Positions 1 through 7,341 of a stretch of 49,279 nucleotides of DNA are shown here, piece by piece (within the stretch, counting starts at the first letter, position 1; each line of letters begins with the position of its first letter). The position numbers and the translations under genes are program-made. Below the pieces are notes generated by a model that made no database searches, was not told the origin of the DNA, and was given only the letters and a program-made list of their open reading frames with translations. The DNA is taken from NCBI GenBank assembly GCA_018830645.1, contig JAHJSA010000080.1, forward strand, positions 1-49,279, written 5' to 3'. This DNA is from Actinomycetota bacterium (GTDB lineage: Bacteria; Actinomycetota; Thermoleophilia; RBG-16-64-13).

Positions 1-347
<347 letters not shown>

Positions 348-799
348 GTATTTGCGAAACGAGCCGAAGCTCGGTTCTTTCTTCGGAAAGAGCTCGATAT
401 AGCTCTCAAAAGATGTCAGTTTTCTCGGTCTTGCGACCGATCGACTGACGGGGTCGGCCCTCATCGCCTCAACAGGTGATGAGAACCTAGTTTCATTGGT
501 GCTGGCAGGTTAGATCCTGTGAGCAGCAAGCTGCCCGAAAGATCTTTCCCTACACGCTACTCAGTTTTCAAAGACCATCACGCTCTTAGGCGCGACCGAG
601 TAGACTACCACCAGTGCTTCGGCTCGTCAACCCGGTTCGAACGATGTTCCCACATCCGACTCGGCCCAAACAAAAGGACCCTCCCAGCATCCCGGGACGG
701 CCCACGATCGGGGCGGCTTTCCTTCGCCTACCCTACGTGTGTACCCTCCGTGGAGAGTTGGGGCTGTTGGACGTAGTACGCATCCTTTCAGGAACCCTT
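348..799 (-). other. rRNA operon leader
   Basis: This stretch of about 450 nt lies between the rRNA promoters and the mature 16S end and shows no coding signature. It contains the boxA element near 561-577. It presumably also holds one arm of the 16S processing stem, whose partner lies outside the window. Small reading frames here show no plausible protein. Confidence 0.7.
561..577 (-). promoter_or_regulatory. boxA antitermination element of the rRNA leader
   Basis: On the minus strand the sequence is TGGTCTTTGAAAACTGA, very close to the boxA of Gram-positive and actinobacterial rRNA leaders (TGCTCTTTGAAAAC). BoxA RNA recruits NusB/S10 to make rRNA transcription resistant to Rho. It lies about 215 nt before the 16S start, as expected. 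Confidence 0.8.
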
Positions 800-828
800 A
801 TTCTATCCCGATACGACCCTGGTGTCAA
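800..828 (-). promoter_or_regulatory. rRNA promoter, proximal
   Basis: The -35 is TTGACA (828-823), the spacer is 17 bp and the -10 is TAGAAT (805-800), a near-consensus housekeeping sigma promoter. It directs minus-strand transcription into the boxA leader and 16S, with a predicted start near 793. Confidence 0.8.
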
Positions 829-887
829 CGGACACCGCCGGGCTTTTGAGCGCTGATCGTTCCGCGCTGACTCATCGGGACCGCGGT

Positions 888-915
888 AGTCTAACACCTC
901 TCGCGCCGATGACAA
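888..915 (-). promoter_or_regulatory. rRNA promoter, distal (candidate)
   Basis: TTGTCA (915-910), a 16-bp spacer and TAGACT (893-888) form a second good promoter about 88 bp upstream of the proximal one. Tandem promoters are usual for rRNA operons. No operator was recognised between them. Confidence 0.55.
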
Positions 916-961
916 GGCTCAGCCGGCATTTCTTGCCGATACTGTCTTGCATGCCCGATGC

Positions 962-1492
962 CTATCGGCCGCGCTTCATCGATAGAGCAACTCTGATCAC
1001 TGACTCCGACGGCATGTCAAGACCGAAGACGGCATACCACTCCCCCTCATCTTCCCACTGCACGAGGTGGCCACCGGAGACCTCGAACACCTTCGCCGGG
1101 CGGCCGGCGACGCTGCCACAGGGGATCCCCTGTACGTCGCCCAAGTCCCCTTGAACGCCTTGGAGTACATCGAGACGCCCCTGCCCCACTGCCAACGATA
1201 CGACCGACTCCACGCTCACCGCCTCGAGCACCATCGGTGCCTGGCCCTCGGGGGCCAGCTGGGTGCCTTCAGGAAGCTCCGCCGGCACGTAGACTGAGCG
1301 CCCCAAAGTCACAGCCGCCTCATCGAATGCGGCTAGAACGGCCGGAGCCGGCGCGGCCCAGCGCCCGGTGGAGTCCGAGGCGGAAGGTGGCGAGTCGCCA
1401 CAACCCGTCGCGGCCGGCAAGACGGCTGCGAGAACCAGACCAAGACCCAAGCACAAGACAGACCTTCTCCCAAAGTGCGAACCCTCGCTCAC
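962..1492 (-). CDS. putative lipoprotein, DUF4367-like
   Basis: The protein has about 176 residues and starts at a GTG with AGGAGG five bases upstream. An adjacent GTG at 1495 is also possible, but its spacing is only 2 nt. A longer frame to 1630 lacks a comparable site. The N-terminus has a basic patch, a hydrophobic stretch of about 20 residues, and a lipobox ending in Ala-Ala-Thr-Gly-Cys, so the mature protein is probably lipid-anchored outside the membrane. The C-terminal half (YVPAELPEGT, then EWYAVFGLDMPSESVIRVA) resembles DUF4367 domains of Gram-positive surface and anti-sigma-associated proteins. No sigma factor gene is adjacent. It is the first coding gene upstream of the rRNA promoters. 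The specific function is unknown. Confidence 0.8.
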   Translation of the reverse strand: MSEGSHFGRRSVLCLGLGLVLAAVLPAATGCGDSPPSASDSTGRWAAPAPAVLAAFDEAAVTLGRSVYVPAELPEGTQLAPEGQAPMVLEAVSVESVVSLAVGQGRLDVLQGVQGDLGDVQGIPCGSVAGRPAKVFEVSGGHLVQWEDEGEWYAVFGLDMPSESVIRVALSMKRGR

Positions 1493-1615
1493 CACGGCCT
1501 CCTCCCAGGGATGCGTATACCGTCCAGCATCGTACGGAAGAGTGCTACGGCATGGAATCAGACTTTGGTCTGAGTCCACCGGCCCAGTGATCCCGAAAGG
1601 AAAGGCACCTGTCAG

Positions 1616-1917
1616 ATGCAATCTTCCCACAGGCTCTCCCGTCTGTCGGTAACCTTCTCAGATCGGCACGCCGTGGCGGATGCGGGCTTCTTTTGCCGGC
1701 GACGCCGAGAAACTGGGGCTGCGGGACCTCATCGACCAGCATGTGTGCCTGGGGGGGTGCTCCCGGCTCGGGCAACGCCGATGTGAAGGGGATGACCCTC
1801 ATCTTCTCCGTGCTTGCCGGGGGTGAGTGCATCGATGACGCCGCTCTTCTGCGGGCGGACCGCACCCCGGCTGTACTCGGGCAGGACGTGCGTGCCCCCT
1901 CCACCTTGGGCACGTGA
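1616..1917 (+). pseudogene. IS1380-like transposase N-terminal fragment, frameshifted
   Basis: Reading across frames gives a continuous transposase-like N-terminus. It begins MQSSHRLSRLSVTFSDRHAV in the frame of the ATG at 1616, steps to LPATP (1693), then to AEKLGLRDLIDQHVCLG (frame of 1701), then back to GGAPGSGNADVKGMTLIFSV through LAGGECIDDAALLRADRTPA and APSTLGT, and stops at 1915-1917. The order of motifs (LLPAT, KLGLRDLID, LAGGECIDDA, LRA, APSTLGT) matches the N-terminus of IS1380-type transposases from Actinobacteria. At least three frame changes and loss of everything after APSTLGT, including the catalytic domain, make it a dead remnant. A purine-rich stretch sits before the ATG. No terminal inverted repeats were identified. 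The family assignment is from memory of the motif pattern. Confidence 0.6.
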
Positions 1918-1954
1918 GACGAGACGGGACTCGCGCAGCGCAAGCGACGCCCCC

Positions 1955-2617
1955 CTACACTCGCACCACCACACACCCACTCATGAAGTCGTGTAGCGCT
2001 CGCTTCTGGCTGTTCCAGCCCGCTAGGAGGAAGCCGATCATCATCGGCGCGGCGGAGATCGCCTTGAACGCCGTGCGCGCCATTGAGCGGCCGATACCAG
2101 TGCGACCGTGATCGTGACGGGCCACACGCAAGCGCATCAGCCGCTTGCCGAGCGAGGCGCCTCGGCTGGAGGCCTCGGCCAACACGAAGTACCCGAACAC
2201 CACCAACGCGAACAGCAGCCACCTGCCTGCGGATAGTACGTTGAGCGTGCGCACGAGACCCACGCCATCCGGCGAGAAGACCATGCGCTCGAGAGTCATC
2301 GCGCTGGCGAACTCGTAGAGACCCGAGAGCAGGATCCAGAGCGGCGCCACGATAAGCCCGTCGATGACCGCTGCCACGAACCGGCGCCAGAAGCCCGCGT
2401 AGCGCACCGCGGGCGCAGCAGGCACTGCCGGCGCGGCGGCCGGTGCGGCAGGCGCGGCGGCCGGTGCGGCAGGCATCGTTACGGGCACGTTGTACCTCGC
2501 CGTTCCGCAACCTTGACAGAACCTCTCGGCGGCAGTGAGCCTAGCACCGCACTTGACGCAGAAAGCCGCCTGCACCGCGCCTGCGCCTTGATCGGGCGTG
2601 GGTGATTCGTGCGTCAC
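1955..2617 (-). CDS. RDD-family membrane protein with N-terminal zinc ribbon
   Basis: The protein has 220 residues. An N-terminal zinc ribbon (CVKCGARL at about 21-28, CQGCG at about 34-38) is followed by an Ala/Pro-rich linker with imperfect PAAPAA repeats (about 48-72). An RDD domain follows from about residue 74 (RYAGFWRRFVAAVIDGLIV), with hydrophobic helices near 80-102 and 130-148 and the typical SLGKRLMRLRV motif after the second. RDD proteins are polytopic membrane proteins whose roles are mostly unknown, and some are proposed transporters. It starts at a GTG whose last bases form the TGA of the upstream GYF_2/metallopeptidase-like gene (GTGA overlap). The two are therefore probably translationally coupled and may work together at the membrane. 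Confidence 0.88.
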   Translation of the reverse strand: MTHESPTPDQGAGAVQAAFCVKCGARLTAAERFCQGCGTARYNVPVTMPAAPAAAPAAPAAAPAVPAAPAVRYAGFWRRFVAAVIDGLIVAPLWILLSGLYEFASAMTLERMVFSPDGVGLVRTLNVLSAGRWLLFALVVFGYFVLAEASSRGASLGKRLMRLRVARHDHGRTGIGRSMARTAFKAISAAPMMIGFLLAGWNSQKRALHDFMSGCVVVRV

Positions 2618-5600
2618 GGCGCCACTTCCTGACCAGGCGACTGCATCTGCTCCAATTCGTACTGCAACTGTTCGAGTACGTTCTTCAGGTCGGTATCCTC
2701 CGGCTCTGGTTGCCAGCCGAGATCAGGTGTCGCCTTGTCGACCCGAGAAAGAAGAGCTGGTGGGGCGAACATGTAGAGCCTGTCTCCGGGCAGCTTCTGC
2801 AGATGGCCGTTGAAGACAAGGAACATCGGCAGCCACACGTTGGACTCGCGACCCTCCAACGACCACGACTTGCTGGTGGAGTTCCATGTGCCCCTGAAGG
2901 GGATCTCATCACCCCAGTGCATCGTGCCGCGTATGTTCCCGCCACCGGTCTCGATGATGTCGAGGCGCATGAGGTTGCCCTCGCTGAACGGGACGCTACC
3001 GCCCCACGTCCCCGTCACGTCGCCGGTTGCCCTGTCCTCATCGCCGTACTCGAACTCAGCGACCTTGCTCAGCGGACCCGTAGGCGCGCCCGGTATCGCC
3101 GCGACCTCGCGATACGCGACCTTTATCTTGGGCTTCTCGCCCTCGCCCAAAGCCTCGGCCATTTGGATCAGCGTGATCTGGTCTCGCTCACCGATCAGAC
3201 GCAGGTACTTGAAGATATGGTTCTTGTTCGTGCGTTCGGCGGCGGTGACGATCTTGTCGAGCATCGCCACTGACATCTCCACACGCGGCTCGTTGGCCAC
3301 GAAGTGCGTCTGACGGCCGCCAGGCATGGTGAACGTCACACGGTACTGGGAGATCAGCGCCCGCGTCCCATCCGGCCTCTTCACGTTCGCAGCCGCACTC
3401 GGCTTCCAGGTGATGACCAACGTCTCGTCTTCGATCTCGACGGTAGGCGCTTCCTGTACGAACATGCCGAAGACGACCGGGCCGTTAGCTCCGAGACCCT
3501 CGCCAGCGCTGCTCAGCTCGCTCGGCGTCTTGACGTAGGTCTCGGCACGCATCACATGCATCCGGCGCTCGGCGGGCAGTACACATCCGCCTCTGATCTC
3601 GTCCCACGTCTCTGCGTTGTTCGTGCGCGCACTGACGCGAACGATCGCGCCAAGCTCCTCGATGCCATTGGTGGAAAGCACGTAGACGGGGTCGGAGTCT
3701 GCTGACGGAGCTGAGGAGACCCCCGCGGTCCGTACCTCAAGCATACCCACCGACAGCGGAGTACCCCCATCGGCGAAGCGCATGATGTGCGGGGGCGTCG
3801 TGCTCTCTAGGCTCACCATCGTCTTCGCGGGGCCGGGAGCCAATCCTATGTTAGCGGTCTGCAGGTCGTCCGCCGTCGAATACGAGAACGCGTAGAAGGC
3901 TTTCGTGAGCGCCTCCGGAGTGCCGCCCGTCGTACGATACAGGCTATCGAGGGTGCCGCCCCTGAGCCTGGAGAAGTCCTCGTAGAGCTGAACGAGAAAC
4001 GCCTCCTTGGAGCCCGACAAGGTGAAGTAATAGTCGCACAGGAACTCCCAGAAATACGACTGGCCGTACCCGTGCTGCTGGTTCGGCCCGTTGCCTCTCG
4101 AGTCGAAGAAGTCCATGGCTTGGAAGAACGAATCGTACGACCTTTTCGTCGTCTTCCAGCTCTGGGCATAGGACTTCTTGGTCGTGTAGTACTCTTGCGC
4201 CTCGTGCTCGAGCAGCACCGCGGCGGCCTCGTCGAACCACGTGTACTTGTTCCGGGCGTGGAACACGTAAGCGCATTGCACTACGTGGAACAGCTCGTGC
4301 AGCGCTGTCGTCTGGTACTCGTCGAATACGACCTTTTGCGCCGGGTCGAGCTTGTCGAGATCCGCGTCGGGTATCTTGGTGCCGTCAAGGACTACGAACG
4401 GCATCGTGGTCCACGTGTTGCGTACCTCGCCGAAGCCCTCCCGCCCGAGCGACTTGTCCACCAAGTACACGTCCGTCGTCGTCTCGAACTTCGCTATCCC
4501 GGGCTTCCTGAATCCTCGTTCGTCCAAGTAGTCCCACGCCCGATCCAGACCCACGATCGCGTTCGTGACCCTTGGAGGCAAGAAGTTCTCCTTGAGCCAC
4601 TGTTCGCTTCGCACTGTATCGCGGAGTTTCTTATACTCCGGCTCGGAGCAGAGCCGCTCGAGCCGCTCGAGCCGCTCAGCCATCTGCTGCCCAGCGTCCG
4701 TCTTGAGATCGTCCTTGGTCAGCTTGTGCTTCTTGAGTAGTTGCCCATACTCAGCCTCGACGCGTTCCACTTCCGCCTCATTGCGAGCTGGCCACGAGGG
4801 CGAGTACAAGATGCGGTATCGGATCCCATCGGGCTTCCAGTAGATCGCGGAGAAGTCTCCCTTGGGCAGCTCGGCACGATCCACGGTCCACCCGTAGTAC
4901 ATCGTGCCGAGGAGTGCCGGAACGAGCACCGGCAACCATGCGCCGTTGTGCCGGGTCTCGATTGAGAGCTTCGAGCCCTTGTGCTGGGAGTGCAGGAGCG
5001 CGACGGTACCTTCCGAGTCGATGTTGGCTATGCCGACCTGACCCCAGAGGTCCTCGGGAATGCCCAGTTCCTCATGATCGAACGTCATCGTGACGGGATC
5101 GAAGAACAGGTCGGTCTCGGACATCCCGGCGTCGATGTCCCAACCACCTAGCGCTATCAGACCTTGGTCGAGCAGCTTCTGGTCGGCCGAGATCAACTGC
5201 TCGCCGCCGAGGGGCGCGGCCGTGAAAGTCCTTGGCTGATCCAGTGCCCCGGCGGCCGCTTCGATCTCGATGCCGGGCACCGGATTCTCCCGCACGGCTG
5301 GTGCGGCGGAGCCGATCGGCGCCGCCGGGTGGGGAGTTGCTCCGCCGCTGCCCCGAAAGCCGCTCATCACGACATCCGGGAACAGCCCTATGCGGCCCGA
5401 CGGCGCAAGCGGCACTCCCGCGACGACGAGCGCGACAATCAGCGCGCCCGTGACCACGGCGCCAGCGATGAGCGCCATGTGCTTCGTCTTGAGGCGGCGT
5501 CGCGTCCGGATGACGTGAGCAGCCCCCGGGGCCCGCACCTCCGTGCCGTCCGCCCCAGGATCCGCGACCTGCTCTGTAGGAGAAACGGGTTCCTCGGCAG

Positions 5601-5757
5601 GGAAACCGGGATGTTGCGATAGCGAGATCCACTCGGAGCTGGCGCCGCCGTAGACCAGTGTCGCGGCGTCCACGCGCCCGTCGGCGATCCACGCCCGCAG
5701 GGTGGATGCGTCGATAGGGCCGTAAACGACTCCGTCGGATCCCGTGACGTGATACAT
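2614..5757 (-). CDS. GYF_2-domain membrane protein with gluzincin-like HExxH motif
   Basis: The protein has 1047 residues. Residues 1-52 (DGVVYGPIDASTLRAWIADG, then EWISLSQHPGF) form a GYF_2/DUF4339 domain. A basic stretch precedes one transmembrane helix (about 93-118), so the large C-terminal part should be extracytoplasmic. A charged segment at about 325-395 may be helical. The sequence HELFH (487-491) with Glu510 in WFDEAAA gives HExxH-18 residues-E, the zinc-ligand spacing of gluzincin metallopeptidases. The following EHEAQEYY strengthens this. A Fn3-like beta segment (VEIEDETLVITWKP) lies near 770, and the C-terminus (TGDVTGTWGGSVPFSEG onward) resembles a beta-rich binding domain. Peptidase activity is inferred from the motif only. 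The stop overlaps the start of the RDD gene (GTGA). Confidence 0.8.
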   Translation of the reverse strand: MYHVTGSDGVVYGPIDASTLRAWIADGRVDAATLVYGGASSEWISLSQHPGFPAEEPVSPTEQVADPGADGTEVRAPGAAHVIRTRRRLKTKHMALIAGAVVTGALIVALVVAGVPLAPSGRIGLFPDVVMSGFRGSGGATPHPAAPIGSAAPAVRENPVPGIEIEAAAGALDQPRTFTAAPLGGEQLISADQKLLDQGLIALGGWDIDAGMSETDLFFDPVTMTFDHEELGIPEDLWGQVGIANIDSEGTVALLHSQHKGSKLSIETRHNGAWLPVLVPALLGTMYYGWTVDRAELPKGDFSAIYWKPDGIRYRILYSPSWPARNEAEVERVEAEYGQLLKKHKLTKDDLKTDAGQQMAERLERLERLCSEPEYKKLRDTVRSEQWLKENFLPPRVTNAIVGLDRAWDYLDERGFRKPGIAKFETTTDVYLVDKSLGREGFGEVRNTWTTMPFVVLDGTKIPDADLDKLDPAQKVVFDEYQTTALHELFHVVQCAYVFHARNKYTWFDEAAAVLLEHEAQEYYTTKKSYAQSWKTTKRSYDSFFQAMDFFDSRGNGPNQQHGYGQSYFWEFLCDYYFTLSGSKEAFLVQLYEDFSRLRGGTLDSLYRTTGGTPEALTKAFYAFSYSTADDLQTANIGLAPGPAKTMVSLESTTPPHIMRFADGGTPLSVGMLEVRTAGVSSAPSADSDPVYVLSTNGIEELGAIVRVSARTNNAETWDEIRGGCVLPAERRMHVMRAETYVKTPSELSSAGEGLGANGPVVFGMFVQEAPTVEIEDETLVITWKPSAAANVKRPDGTRALISQYRVTFTMPGGRQTHFVANEPRVEMSVAMLDKIVTAAERTNKNHIFKYLRLIGERDQITLIQMAEALGEGEKPKIKVAYREVAAIPGAPTGPLSKVAEFEYGDEDRATGDVTGTWGGSVPFSEGNLMRLDIIETGGGNIRGTMHWGDEIPFRGTWNSTSKSWSLEGRESNVWLPMFLVFNGHLQKLPGDRLYMFAPPALLSRVDKATPDLGWQPEPEDTDLKNVLEQLQYELEQMQSPGQEVAP

Positions 5758-5796
5758 GAACCGTTCAAGCCCTCCCCCGGGTTATGCGTCCCCGGG

Positions 5797-7077
5797 CTAT
5801 CGCAGTCGAAGGAAGCGTCGGCGACCCACCTGCACCACAGAGCCACGCAGCTCCTCAGGCGAAAACTCCGCGGACGACTCGGTGACGACCACGTCCTCGA
5901 CGCGGACCCCACCCTGCGCGATCAGGCGACGCGCTTCGCTGTTCGACGAGGCCATGCCGGTCTCGACCAACAGCCTCGGCAGCCAGATGCGTCCTTCTTG
6001 CACGGCCGAGAGAGGGATCGGCATCTCCTCGATCTCCTCGGGGCGGTCCTTCCCTTTGAACACCCTGTCGAAATGAGCGGCCGCTGCATCTGCGCCCTCC
6101 GGCCCGTGATACAAGGTCACGATCCGGGCGGCCAGGTCACGCTTCGCCTGGGCGGGGTGGTACGTGCCGGAGGCGAGACGCTCGAGGATGTCTTCGACCT
6201 CACGATGACCGGCACCTGTCAGAAGAGTCCAGTACGAGCCCATGAGCGAATCGGGGATCGACATGATCTTCCCATACATGTCTTCCGCGACGTCGTCCAC
6301 GCCCACGTAGTTGCCGTAAGTCTTGGACATCTTCTGCACCCCGTCGGTGCCCACGAGCAGTGGCATGGTCATGATGCTCTGCGGCTGCTGACCGTAGGCC
6401 TCCATGACGGTACGGCCCATGAAGAGGTTGAACATCTGGTCGGTGCCCCCGAGTTCCACATCGGCCCTCACCGCCACGCTGTCGTAACCCTGGAGCAGTG
6501 GATACATGAACTCGACCATCGAAATGGTCTCGTTCTGCTCGTACCTCTTCGAGAAGTCGTCGCGCTCCAGCATGCGGGCGACCGTCGTCACCGACGTGAG
6601 CCTGAGTACTTCGTTCATGCGCAGAGGCGCGAGCCAGTCACTGTTCCGCACGAGCTCGACGCGATCCATGTCGAGCACCTTCCCGGCCTGTGCGATGTAG
6701 GTCTGGGCGTTCTCCGCTATCTCCTCGTCGGCCAGCCGGGGCCGCGTCTTCGATCGGCCGGACGGATCCCCCACCTTGGCGGTGTAGTCTCCGATGATCA
6801 GCACAGCCGTGTGGCCCAGATCTTGAAACTGCCGCAGTTTGCGCAACACGACCGTGTGGCCCAGGTGGATATCAGGAGCTGTCGGATCCACGCCGAGTTT
6901 GGCGCGCAAGGGACGTCCCTCCGCCTGGGCGGCGCAGAGTCGGTGGAGGAGGTCGTCGGACGGGAGGGCATCCACGCACCCGGTACGCAGATCCTCGTAC
7001 TGCTCTCTCATCTCGGCAGGGATCGAGGACGCTGCACCTACTTCGGGGTTGAGCTGACCACCGGGGACCTCATTCAT
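5797..7077 (-). CDS. tyrS: tyrosine--tRNA ligase
   Basis: This enzyme charges tRNA-Tyr with tyrosine in the cytoplasm. The class I signatures are HLGH (71-74, the HIGH motif) and KMSKT (249-253, the KMSKS motif). Tyrosine-binding segments (GDYTAKVGDPSGRSKTRP, QGYDSVAVRADVELGGTDQ) are intact. An S4 RNA-binding domain fills the C-terminus from about 360. The 426-residue length and the HLGHTVVLRKLRQFQDLGH context fit the TyrS2/TyrZ type better than the E. coli type. The ATG at 7077 was chosen because it precedes the family N-terminus and overlaps the TGA of a small upstream reading frame (ATGA). A frame extending to 7140 adds a non-conserved segment. Confidence 0.96.
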   Translation of the reverse strand: MNEVPGGQLNPEVGAASSIPAEMREQYEDLRTGCVDALPSDDLLHRLCAAQAEGRPLRAKLGVDPTAPDIHLGHTVVLRKLRQFQDLGHTAVLIIGDYTAKVGDPSGRSKTRPRLADEEIAENAQTYIAQAGKVLDMDRVELVRNSDWLAPLRMNEVLRLTSVTTVARMLERDDFSKRYEQNETISMVEFMYPLLQGYDSVAVRADVELGGTDQMFNLFMGRTVMEAYGQQPQSIMTMPLLVGTDGVQKMSKTYGNYVGVDDVAEDMYGKIMSIPDSLMGSYWTLLTGAGHREVEDILERLASGTYHPAQAKRDLAARIVTLYHGPEGADAAAAHFDRVFKGKDRPEEIEEMPIPLSAVQEGRIWLPRLLVETGMASSNSEARRLIAQGGVRVEDVVVTESSAEFSPEELRGSVVQVGRRRFLRLR

Positions 7078-7292
7078 GGTATTCGACCCACCTCTGACGG
7101 CAACAACGAAGGGGACGGCGGGCCTTGGCGCCGCCGGCACCGGGACTCGCGCAGAATACCACAGGCCTTGGACTCGCCGTCCGGCGGCGCGGTTTGCCCC
7201 CCGGTCGCGCGGACGCCGGTCCCGATACGCGCTAACATTGACCCGAACCCGAAGATGAAGGTGACACCGATCCAGGCGCCGACGCCGTCCAT
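7074..7292 (-). CDS. possible small membrane protein upstream of tyrS
   Basis: This 72-codon frame starts at an ATG preceded by AGGAGAGGCAG, a good ribosome-binding site, and ends in a TGA overlapping the tyrS start (ATGA). The first 25 residues (MDGVGAWIGVTFIFGFGSML) could form one membrane helix. The remainder is Pro/Gly/Arg-rich and looks unconstrained. It may be a true small gene coupled to tyrS, a leader peptide, or chance. No homologue is recognised. Its start lies only 49 bp from the divergent PBP gene. Confidence 0.4.
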   Translation of the reverse strand: MDGVGAWIGVTFIFGFGSMLARIGTGVRATGGQTAPPDGESKACGILRESRCRRRQGPPSPSLLPSEVGRIP

Positions 7293-7341
7293 CTGCCTCT
7301 CCTCGTCGGACTCACGGATCTCTACCACTGAGGGCTCCTGA

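Noticed and set aside
1545-2510. 321-codon minus-strand frame
   Set aside because: Its first half is a shadow of the RDD gene and the rest lies opposite the transposase remnant. No coherent protein is seen.
5749-7341. 530-codon plus-strand reading frame
   Set aside because: It is antisense to tyrS, whose HIGH and KMSKS motifs are on the minus strand. Its Arg/His-rich sequence shows no domain.
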